Shown here: piece after piece, positions 1 to 6,005 of the stretch
How positions within the stretch are numbered: position 1 is the stretch's first letter
Layout of the letters: every line of letters starts with the position of its first letter
Source: Euryarchaeota archaeon UBA251
GTDB lineage: Archaea; Thermoplasmatota; Poseidoniia; Poseidoniales; Thalassarchaeaceae
DNA length: 9,678 bases
Assembly: GCA_002497905.1 (NCBI GenBank)
Contig: DAFJ01000071.1
Location: 4,196 to 13,873, forward strand
Direction: 5' to 3'
Translations under genes and position numbers: made by a program
The notes under the pieces: generated by a model
Database searches by the model: none
Seen by the model: the letters and a program-made list of their open reading frames with translations, nothing else
Told to the model about the DNA's origin: nothing

Positions 1-22
1 GGTTCAAATCCCGGCACGAGCA
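1..22 (+). tRNA. 3' end of a tRNA gene (partial, cut by window edge)
   Basis: The window opens with the last two bases of a T-stem (GG), a canonical T-loop TTCAAAT, the 3' T-stem half CCCGG, a seven-base acceptor strand CACGAGC and discriminator A at 22. C61 and C62 of the T-stem pair with the two visible Gs. The expected 5' acceptor strand would be GCTCGTG. The bases after the discriminator read CCT, so CCA is not encoded, as is common in archaea. The anticodon lies outside the window, so the amino acid cannot be given. Confidence 0.85.
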
Positions 23-40
23 CCTATATCTCCATCTCAT

Positions 41-56
41 CATTTCCATTGAAATG
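41..56. terminator. Short hairpin between tRNA end and nuclease gene
   Basis: CATTTC, a four-base loop CATT, then GAAATG forms a perfect six-base-pair stem. It lies in the 38-bp gap between the tRNA 3' end (+ strand) and the stop codon of the minus-strand nuclease gene. The position suits a bidirectional terminator for the two converging units. There is no strong T tract beside it, so the role is inferred from position only. Confidence 0.35.
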
Positions 57-60
57 TGAA

Positions 61-576
61 CTATTCCCCTTTCCAAGCAGGAGCGTTTCTCTGGTAAGCT
101 GCTAAATCACCCGATACGCCAACGTTGCATGGTTTACAGATATAACCTCGAAATTTCTTAGTATTGTGATCATGGTCGCATTGCCACGGGCCATTGGTAG
201 CATTAATACCATCAGGGATATCCTCGGATTTTTCATACACAATTCGTTCACATAATGGACATTTTGTCAAATAATTTGGTGCTTTATTTGCACGCTTAAG
301 TTGGGCTACTATTGCGGATTCCTTTGAAGAACAATCCTTACAATTTCGGTTCACTCGAAGCCTCATACCATCTTTCTTGAATCGTGTCCGGTAATGTTGA
401 AAATAATGAGAGGGCAACGAACGATGACATACGGTACAATTGACCATGACACCATCGATTCGATACTTATCCGAGCAACTCATACAAAAATAGTACAAGG
501 GTTGACCAGGATTTAACGGGTCAGCATCAAACGAATTCACAGAAAGTTGTAATTTACAAGATGAACATGTGAACAT
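61..576 (-). CDS. Endonuclease VII-type HNH nuclease with N-terminal eight-Cys zinc module
   Basis: A 171-residue protein in two parts. Residues 4-82 hold four CxxC pairs (C4/C7, C31/C34, C47/C50, C79/C82), with the conserved F.HY...RF...DGMR segment between the third and fourth. Residues 106-151 match the recombination endonuclease VII fold: zinc pairs C106/C109 and C147/C150, the catalytic DHDH at 134-137 and the distal Asn151, all intact. The family makes metal-dependent cuts in DNA; T4 endonuclease VII resolves branched DNA, and the related beta-beta-alpha-metal fold also occurs in restriction enzymes such as Hpy99I. It is the last gene of a three-gene unit, 26 bp after a protein made of the same zinc module, behind a DNA methyltransferase. 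I infer a restriction-type nuclease. A phage-like resolvase or free-standing homing-type nuclease is the alternative. The ATG has no clear Shine-Dalgarno. Confidence 0.8.
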   Translation of the reverse strand: MFTCSSCKLQLSVNSFDADPLNPGQPLYYFCMSCSDKYRIDGVMVNCTVCHRSLPSHYFQHYRTRFKKDGMRLRVNRNCKDCSSKESAIVAQLKRANKAPNYLTKCPLCERIVYEKSEDIPDGINATNGPWQCDHDHNTKKFRGYICKPCNVGVSGDLAAYQRNAPAWKGE

Positions 577-602
577 AACAACACTGCGTTAATGACGGTA
601 TT

Positions 603-878
603 TCATTCCTTACAGTCGTTACAGATTCGGCCATCTCTTATTCTCATACCATCCGTTCTGAATCTCTTACGATAATGTACGAACTCTTCGGAACTCTTGA
701 GTTTAGAACAAGAACTGCATTCAACTGGACTCTTGTCAATTCTATGGGTATCCGAACAGGATTTACAGAAAGTGAACATCACCCGCCCATTATTATCGAG
801 ATCAAAAGATGATTTGTCAAGTTGATTTCTGCAGATATAGCAGTACACTGTGCTCAATTCATCACTTCCACAATTCAT
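603..878 (-). CDS. Stand-alone eight-Cys double zinc-module protein
   Basis: A 91-residue protein that is almost entirely the zinc module found in its two neighbours: C13/C16, C38/C41, C54/C57 and C86/C89, with FVHYRKRF at 66-73 and DGMRIR following. From the second Cys pair to the last, 53 residues align without gaps to the nuclease at 61-576, and I count 28 identities by hand. Its ATG overlaps the stop of the upstream methyltransferase (ATGA at 878-875), so translation is probably coupled. There is no catalytic domain. Possible roles are DNA-binding controller (as C proteins in type II systems), adaptor that joins methyltransferase and nuclease, or a competitor for their DNA sites. All are inference; only zinc binding and common ancestry of the module are well supported. 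Confidence 0.8.
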   Translation of the reverse strand: MNCGSDELSTVYCYICRNQLDKSSFDLDNNGRVMFTFCKSCSDTHRIDKSPVECSSCSKLKSSEEFVHYRKRFRTDGMRIRDGRICNDCKE

Positions 879-1933
879 GGTTCCTTACAGGACAAACAGA
901 TTTTCTTTTTCGGCGATAACCTATGGCCGGTTGCTTCATCGAACCTCAAAGGATAGTGATAGAAGAAGGAGTTTGGATACGACTCCCTGCAAGATGCGCA
1001 TTGTTCCATATCACGTGAAATCATCTCCGAATGGGAACAAGCCTTACAAAATCTAGTGATTGGAAATCCTTTACTATCACATTCGAAATCTGCTGTTGGC
1101 TTAGACGCCTCACAGATTGAACAATTGAGTTGAACGGGAGTTCTGAAAATGAACTCTGTTTCGTGACGTCTCTCGGCGATTTTTGTGTACTCTTCTGAGA
1201 TATCGATTCCGATATATTTGCGACCAGAGGATTGTGCTGCGAGAGTTGTTGTTCCACTGCCATTGAATGGATCTAGTACGATTTCGCCCGGGCGAGAGAA
1301 GCACTCCACCATATCAAGAGCTAATCGATTAGGAAATACCGCTGGATGTTGGCTCTTGAGTTGACTCTCGCCCCCACAAGTATTCCCGAAATCCATCACA
1401 GTACCTGGGCATTTGAGTTCGTTAATATGGACTTGACGTGACCCTGAACGAGTGCCATCTGAATTGCGGATGTTCGCACCAGTCATCGTCTTACCACCAT
1501 GCTTAGAGGGAATCTTCAACGGCTCCTTGTTGAAAATACTAGGTCGTTTTCCCTTAAGGAAAATCAAGACGTATTCATGGTCTACTCTAAACCGTCCTTT
1601 CCACCATGCCCCCTCTGTACCTTGCCTATTGTAAATCACACATTCAAACAGCTTGAAACCGATATTGTCACACCAATCAATCGTGGTTTTGAAGGTGGTC
1701 AGACTCTTACCGTAATCTTTGGTTTGATCATTGATTACCATGATGCAAAATGAACCATCTTTGAGAACACGGTACAATTCTTTACCCAAGCTGTGGAGAT
1801 CTACTGAAGACGATTTATCATACGTCCTTAGTGCATCATAGGGGGGTGAAGTAAGCACCATGTCAATGGTTTCCGCACCAATACTCTTGACATATTCAAT
1901 ATTGTCTGATGTGACCAAGACATTCGTTTCCAT
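875..1933 (-). CDS. Beta-class DNA amino-methyltransferase with C-terminal zinc module
   Basis: A 352-residue S-adenosylmethionine-dependent DNA methyltransferase. Catalytic motif IV TSPPYD is at 28-33, and the AdoMet-binding motif I DPFNGSGTT is at 221-229, followed by YIGIDISEEY. Motif IV before motif I defines the beta class, which methylates N4 of cytosine or N6 of adenine; SPPY is frequent in N4-cytosine enzymes but does not settle the base. Residues about 130-195 sit where beta enzymes carry their target-recognition segment. The enzyme should end near residue 262, but residues 271-349 add four CxxC pairs (C271/C274, C296/C299, C312/C315, C346/C349) with the YHY..RF signature, homologous to the two downstream genes. 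It is first in the unit, so methylation would be made before the putative nuclease. Starts at ATG 1933; a TATA-like stretch lies about 35-40 bases upstream. Confidence 0.9.
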   Translation of the reverse strand: METNVLVTSDNIEYVKSIGAETIDMVLTSPPYDALRTYDKSSSVDLHSLGKELYRVLKDGSFCIMVINDQTKDYGKSLTTFKTTIDWCDNIGFKLFECVIYNRQGTEGAWWKGRFRVDHEYVLIFLKGKRPSIFNKEPLKIPSKHGGKTMTGANIRNSDGTRSGSRQVHINELKCPGTVMDFGNTCGGESQLKSQHPAVFPNRLALDMVECFSRPGEIVLDPFNGSGTTTLAAQSSGRKYIGIDISEEYTKIAERRHETEFIFRTPVQLNCSICEASKPTADFECDSKGFPITRFCKACSHSEMISRDMEQCASCRESYPNSFFYHYPLRFDEATGHRLSPKKKICLSCKEP

Positions 1934-1962
1934 GGTCTCATCTCAGTGGTTATGCAATGCGA

Positions 1963-1974
1963 GAAGGCAAAGTA
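1963..1974 (-). promoter_or_regulatory. Possible TATA box of the methyltransferase unit
   Basis: On the minus strand the sequence GGCTATACTTTG lies about 30-40 bases before the methyltransferase ATG. That spacing fits an archaeal TATA box with a short leader. It is the best candidate in the 152-bp gap but a weak match, and no BRE is obvious. Confidence 0.3.
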
Positions 1975-2039
1975 TAGCCAGAGGTTGTCGTAAGGCAACT
2001 TAAATCAATTCTTACGAGGGACCTAATCGAAATTGATTG

Positions 2040-2056
2040 AGAAAATGAAAATATGC
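2040..2056 (-). terminator. U-rich terminator candidate after the DNase I-like gene
   Basis: Read on the minus strand, the tract ATATTTTCATTTTCTC begins about 30 bases after the stop codon of the nuclease at 2086. Archaeal RNA polymerase commonly terminates at such T-rich runs without a strong hairpin. The rest of the 152-bp gap between the two genes (1934-2085) holds an imperfectly placed 8-bp inverted repeat and no open frame of note. Confidence 0.35.
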
Positions 2057-2085
2057 TATCATTTCAATATGTAAATAATCAGCAA

Positions 2086-3039
2086 TTAAGCCGATTTCGT
2101 TGGACGTAGAAACTCAACCCACACAGGGAAGTGATCAGATACATTCGAACTACTCATCTCTCGATCAATTCCCCACCAACCAGTATACGAACTCGAGATT
2201 TGTTCATCTAAGATTATTCGATCATAAGCGCATCTCGTCGAAGAGAATGTTGTATCAGCGTCATCTGGAACAACCCACGTAAAATTCGAATTTCGGATGG
2301 TAAGATCATCTAATTCATTCAATGATGCATAGTTGCAATCTGCATTCATATCTCCAAGAATCACCAATCTATCAGATTCGGGGAGTTCCATTGTGAGATT
2401 CGACAATGAATGGAGTTCATCGACGGCAACTCCTGGAGATGTGTGTATAGAAATCATGAGAAATGAGAGATTGGAAATCTCACCATCCTTAGTTAGAACC
2501 GAGAACTCGGTCAAGAATGGCTCTCGATAAAATTCATCCAACATACTGTCGTTGTGAAGTTTAGACTCATTCAATGGCCGAACACTGGAATTACGATAGT
2601 ATACCGCATATTGCTCCTGGCCACCAATATCATCCTCTTGTTGACCACTACGTTCAGACAACAACATTTCCCACTCATCTGAGGAACCATTTCTCAATTC
2701 ATCCAAGAATCTGTAAGGTACTTCCTGATTGATATCTTTGATTTCTTGAACTGTCACCATATCATAGCGATCGAAAATCTCAACCAATTCTGTTACGACT
2801 TCTGTTTTGCTCATCTTTGTCACCCCAAATGTTCTGATATTGAAAGTGGCAAGCCTAACTGTATCCTCGCGGTCGAATTCTACTAAATTATCATCCAAGC
2901 GTTCAAAAAATACAATTTCTGGTTCGGGAGTTTCTTCACTAGAAATAATTGAAAAAAGCGCACTCGCAAGGAGTATATTCAGTACAATGGATATTGCTAA
3001 CGTCGCTTGATTAACCTGAACCACAACACTGTCCGACAA
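2086..3039 (-). CDS. Membrane-anchored DNase I-like nuclease (EEP family)
   Basis: A 317-residue endonuclease/exonuclease/phosphatase-family protein. A hydrophobic segment at about 13-33 serves as signal anchor, followed by an acidic stalk. The catalytic fold runs from about 61: FNIRTFG (Asn67), VQEI (Glu99), a QEQYAVYYR segment at 141-149, SIHTS (His199), LGDMNADC (Asp230, Asn232), CAYDRII (Asp273) and SDHFP (His303). These correspond to the metal- and phosphate-binding residues and general acid/base pair of DNase I. Cys235 and Cys270 fall where animal DNase I forms its structural disulfide, which fits an extracellular location. It probably degrades extracellular DNA for nutrients. The frame opens after an in-frame TAG with ATT then TTG; no ATG is available, so TTG at 3039 (or GTG five codons later) is the start. 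No Shine-Dalgarno is evident. Confidence 0.82.
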   Translation of the reverse strand: MSDSVVVQVNQATLAISIVLNILLASALFSIISSEETPEPEIVFFERLDDNLVEFDREDTVRLATFNIRTFGVTKMSKTEVVTELVEIFDRYDMVTVQEIKDINQEVPYRFLDELRNGSSDEWEMLLSERSGQQEDDIGGQEQYAVYYRNSSVRPLNESKLHNDSMLDEFYREPFLTEFSVLTKDGEISNLSFLMISIHTSPGVAVDELHSLSNLTMELPESDRLVILGDMNADCNYASLNELDDLTIRNSNFTWVVPDDADTTFSSTRCAYDRIILDEQISSSYTGWWGIDREMSSSNVSDHFPVWVEFLRPTKSA

Positions 3040-3047
3040 AATCTATG

Positions 3048-3079
3048 ATTTCAACCATTGGAAGTATGACGGTTGAAAT
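3048..3079. repeat. Inverted repeat upstream of the DNase I-like gene
   Basis: ATTTCAACC at 3048-3056 and its exact reverse complement GGTTGAAAT at 3071-3079 are separated by 14 bases. The repeat lies 9 bases before the TTG start of the nuclease and 38 bases after the stop of the upstream gene. It could be an operator, an mRNA hairpin hiding the start, or a terminator of the upstream gene. A TATA-like GATATAATCG lies just upstream on the minus strand at about 3091-3100. Confidence 0.4.
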
Positions 3080-3117
3080 TGATGATTATCGATTATATCG
3101 GCTTTCACGAAAGAAAC

Positions 3118-3816
3118 TCAAACCGAAGGCGATGCTTCTACATTGACATCAAAGAAAACAGGTGACCAGATAACGGTGATTTCCTCTCCATTATCTTGTG
3201 GAGCAGGTGGAGGTGCCGGGCTTGAACTGGATACATCAACATCGAGTGTGAACGTTCCCAATCCGTGGCTCTTGTCGGACCAAGATTGGGTAATGACCTC
3301 TGGTGTTGATCCAGCGACTGAAATGTTCGCTGAATTATAATCCGGATAAACCAACAATTCCAAGAAAATCACTGAACAATCATCAGAAGTTCCTGATAGA
3401 TTGTTACTCTCATACTGCCATTGGGCTTGGGCACCCGTGGGTTGGAGAGTTGCACTGACTGAATCACAACCATCGAATAGGATACCAGATGTCTCAGTAT
3501 ACGAAATCTGGACTTCAAGAATCCCGAAACCATGATGCTGAGACAATATGTCTGCATCAATCTCTAATTCAAAGGAAACCGTCTCAGATTGGATAAAGGC
3601 GGATTCTGATGATTCAATAATAGTCTGATTGAATGACACATCCCATTGATCAATGGCGTTCCTCTCACTGATCGAATCTGCATCAAGAATGAGGTATACA
3701 ACCGCATGGTATGATACCAATAGAGCAGCAATGCCGTAGAATATGAAAAGAGGAAGACTCTCCTCACTGCTGTTGCCAAGGATATCCTTGACGAAGGATG
3801 ATTCTTCGTTAGTCAA
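3118..3816 (-). CDS. Single-pass membrane protein with extracellular beta-rich domain, unknown function
   Basis: A 232-residue protein I do not recognise. A short N-terminal region is followed by one hydrophobic segment at about 22-45, then a Ser/Thr/Asn-rich, alternating polar-hydrophobic region typical of a secreted beta-sandwich. Cys117 and Cys147 could form a disulfide. A Ser/Pro hinge (SSSSPAPPPAP, 196-206) leads to a last strand-like segment. The start is TTG at 3816, supported by a strong GGAGGG six bases upstream (3828-3823) and by the TTGA overlap with the stop of the polytopic membrane protein gene. Coupled translation suggests that the two proteins work together, perhaps as a channel or receptor with an outer accessory domain; that is inference. 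Confidence 0.75.
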   Translation of the reverse strand: MTNEESSFVKDILGNSSEESLPLFIFYGIAALLVSYHAVVYLILDADSISERNAIDQWDVSFNQTIIESSESAFIQSETVSFELEIDADILSQHHGFGILEVQISYTETSGILFDGCDSVSATLQPTGAQAQWQYESNNLSGTSDDCSVIFLELLVYPDYNSANISVAGSTPEVITQSWSDKSHGLGTFTLDVDVSSSSPAPPPAPQDNGEEITVIWSPVFFDVNVEASPSV

Positions 3817-5153
3817 TAGTATCCCTCCAGGCCCATACGTTCAGCAGCCAAATTGTATATTGCATCAGTCTGCCATTGAAGGAAGGCGATGAAAATCACA
3901 GATACGATTAGAACGAGTAAAGAACGGTCTAACAATACGAAAGAAGAACGTGGAATGATCAACTCAGGGAACCAACGAGGATCGTGGCCTTTTCTAACCT
4001 CAGAGGATGAATCCATGAGTGCATCAAAGGACTTCTCTTCCCAACCAATACCTAGAGCAACAAGAATACCGAGAAGAGCTGCAGAGAACATATCAGGGAT
4101 CGGGAGAATCGCTTGGACCAACTCTAGGAAAGCGGAAGTAGCGATTACTATCAAGATAATCACCATTATCTTGGCTCGTGGCTTCATTTCAGGAGTTGTC
4201 TCAAAGAGGCCGTATCGCATTATGATGTACATGCCAATCATTGGCCGCATCATGGTAAAGTGCATACTACTAGTCAATGTGTTCCACAACTCAGAGAGCC
4301 CTACTGACCCAGTATACCAGAACCCCTGGGCATCGCTACCGAGAATACTGTATCCGATCAGTCCCAAGGAAAAGTAAGCAATGATGACATAAGTTAGCAT
4401 AGAAGCACGTCCTTTATTGGCACACCATATCTCCATTCCAAGAATGAAGAAACCTGTTCCGATTGCAAATGCATAACTTGATTGCCATACGAAATTAGTC
4501 AAATTTGAGGAGAAGAATATCCAGAGATCGAAGTTATAGAAATACTCAGATCTCAACAAAAGACCTGGCCAAGAGAACCAGATATGGCCGAATTGAAAGA
4601 GAGCCAGAAGACCCGCAATATTTGCGATATTCTTGGAACTCTCTCGTGAACGAAGATTTTCATCGAGTCTGAATTTAGCATATACTGAACCCCATATTAG
4701 CCCACATACGAGATAACTCAAACCAGGGAGTTCAAACACCGTAACTGGTTCACCAAGAAGCAGTAGTGTCAACCGAATAAGAACTAGCAAAAGAACTAAT
4801 CCACAACCTATTTTGAACTGCCTTTTAGTTCGAGTAATGGGGACTGGAAAGACCATTGCAAGTAAAATCATACCACATGAGAACAGATAATCAGTACCCC
4901 ACATTAATGCCATTTCGAACTGCCACACACCACCTAGACCTATATCTCCGGCCTCATATCGAGCGATGACTGAATCAATCATCGAGTTCCCAATACCTTT
5001 AGCGATAAATGTCCAACAGAGAATGTGGGCTGCGAATCTCTCGTTCCATTCTAAATTTTCATTTTTACGAACAAAGAAGAGAGTGAGGGCGCCAACTGCA
5101 ATCATCAGTAGGGCCCCGATGACACCAAGACTGTCGGAATCAGTAGCCGCCAT
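3813..5153 (-). CDS. Polytopic membrane protein, unknown function
   Basis: A 446-residue integral membrane protein with about ten to twelve hydrophobic spans by eye, among them roughly 9-28, 80-102, 114-134, 143-160, 176-200, 222-243, 252-271, 300-313, 329-348, 357-371 and 408-426. Loops carry charged clusters (TRTKRQFK at 107-114, RLDENLRSRESSK at 162-174). A soluble stretch at about 372-405 precedes the last span. A short MMRPMIGMYIIMRYGLF segment in the C-terminal half recalls seven-transmembrane sensory modules, but no kinase or other output domain follows, so I do not assign it. It starts at ATG 5153, 74 bp after the phosphorylase gene, and its stop overlaps the next gene's TTG by four bases (TTGA), marking a two-gene unit. 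No Shine-Dalgarno precedes the ATG. Confidence 0.8.
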   Translation of the reverse strand: MAATDSDSLGVIGALLMIAVGALTLFFVRKNENLEWNERFAAHILCWTFIAKGIGNSMIDSVIARYEAGDIGLGGVWQFEMALMWGTDYLFSCGMILLAMVFPVPITRTKRQFKIGCGLVLLLVLIRLTLLLLGEPVTVFELPGLSYLVCGLIWGSVYAKFRLDENLRSRESSKNIANIAGLLALFQFGHIWFSWPGLLLRSEYFYNFDLWIFFSSNLTNFVWQSSYAFAIGTGFFILGMEIWCANKGRASMLTYVIIAYFSLGLIGYSILGSDAQGFWYTGSVGLSELWNTLTSSMHFTMMRPMIGMYIIMRYGLFETTPEMKPRAKIMVIILIVIATSAFLELVQAILPIPDMFSAALLGILVALGIGWEEKSFDALMDSSSEVRKGHDPRWFPELIIPRSSFVLLDRSLLVLIVSVIFIAFLQWQTDAIYNLAAERMGLEGYY

Positions 5154-5207
5154 AATTAATCCAAATACACATTATTGATGAACATATCACTGAGCATTTG
5201 TTTACCC

Positions 5208-5228
5208 ATCTGAGATTCAAAATCAGAT
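5208..5228. repeat. Small inverted repeat at the end of the phosphorylase gene
   Basis: ATCTGA and TCAGAT (six pairs, nine-base spacer with four Ts on the minus strand) overlap the stop codon of the phosphorylase gene. It may contribute to termination before the membrane protein gene. The rest of this 74-bp gap shows nothing distinct. Confidence 0.25.
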
Positions 5229-6001
5229 CAATTGAGTGTTGAGAAGCAGGATGACAGGGCTGCCCAGAGCCGACCATGGACTGTGGAGGCTAGGCCTTCA
5301 ACTGCGTAGTGATCAATCTCTGCCGTCGAATCTCCTGGCGTCTGGCCAGCCGCCCAATTCGATGAGACACTTAGACCGACATGTCGGCAATCACATTCTG
5401 CGAGAAGTTTTGCCTCAGCGGCAAGAGTCATTCCCACGACATCCGCTCCCATATTCATCAGAGCATAAATCTCAGCAGGAGTCTCAAATTGTGGTCCAGT
5501 CATCTGAGCAACAATGACATGAGGTACGATTTCTTGACTCTCCTTCAGAGAATCAGCAATGATATTCGAGATTTCAGAATCAAAATGGTCAGTCATATCC
5601 GCATGAGTAGCACTGTCATCATGGAAGGTCCATACACGTCCAGTAAGATCGAGGGTGTGCTTAGCTAGTGCAATATGTCCAGGAGGTAAATCGGGCCGCA
5701 TAGAACCAACCGAGTTGATACTCAATACAACATCTGGCTCGAATGAAAGAGCAGCGCGGACATTTGCCCGATGCTCAATCCGGTGTGGAGGAGTTACAAC
5801 ACCTTCACCATGGTGACGTTGAATCATTGCAATCTCGTGAGAGGTACTATCTTCCATTGAGATTCTAAGAAGGTTGGCTGGCACTTCACCCCAAGGGCTG
5901 TCAACCCGTAAGAACTCACGGCCAGATATCGTAATTGAAGAAGGGATAGAATCCGCTAGAGCATCCATACCTGTGCCACAGAGCACCGCAATGCGGGCCA
6001 T
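5228..6001 (-). CDS. Purine nucleoside / methylthio-nucleoside phosphorylase (MTAP/MTIP/PNP family)
   Basis: A 257-residue trimeric-type nucleoside phosphorylase, close to the usual length. Seen motifs are the N-terminal VLCGTGMD glycine loop (phosphate site), RHHGEG at 62-67, PPHRIEHRAN at 71-80, INSVGSM at 95-101, GPQFETPAEI at 169-178 and GADVVGMT with AAEAKLLAE at 186-202. The family splits a nucleoside with phosphate to a free purine and (methylthio)ribose 1-phosphate. Where adenine-specific MTAPs have Asp residues, this protein has an Asn (Asn215 in SSNWAAG), which favours 6-oxopurine substrates such as methylthioinosine or inosine; this is an inference. The ATG sits 4 bp after the eS1 stop, with GAAGGA eight bases upstream inside the eS1 gene, so the two are probably cotranscribed. 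Confidence 0.88.
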   Translation of the reverse strand: MARIAVLCGTGMDALADSIPSSITISGREFLRVDSPWGEVPANLLRISMEDSTSHEIAMIQRHHGEGVVTPPHRIEHRANVRAALSFEPDVVLSINSVGSMRPDLPPGHIALAKHTLDLTGRVWTFHDDSATHADMTDHFDSEISNIIADSLKESQEIVPHVIVAQMTGPQFETPAEIYALMNMGADVVGMTLAAEAKLLAECDCRHVGLSVSSNWAAGQTPGDSTAEIDHYAVEGLASTVHGRLWAALSSCFSTLN

Positions 6002-6005
6002 TGGA

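Noticed and set aside
1021..1304. Two shorter minus-strand frames within the methyltransferase gene
   Set aside because: They overlap the AdoMet-binding and zinc parts in other frames and carry none of the motifs; not evidence of a frameshift because the main frame is intact.
2003..2038. Inverted repeat AATCAATT / AATTGATT in the gap before the DNase I-like gene's end
   Set aside because: Only eight AT-rich pairs with a 20-base spacer; easily found by chance in such sequence, and not placed at a start codon.
2086..3039. DNase I-like protein as a further member of the restriction-like system
   Set aside because: It has a membrane anchor, lacks the shared zinc module, is separated by a 152-bp gap with terminator-like and promoter-like sequence, and looks extracellular.
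3889..4377. 162-codon plus-strand frame opposite the polytopic membrane protein
   Set aside because: It is antisense to a gene with convincing membrane spans, and its protein has no recognisable pattern.
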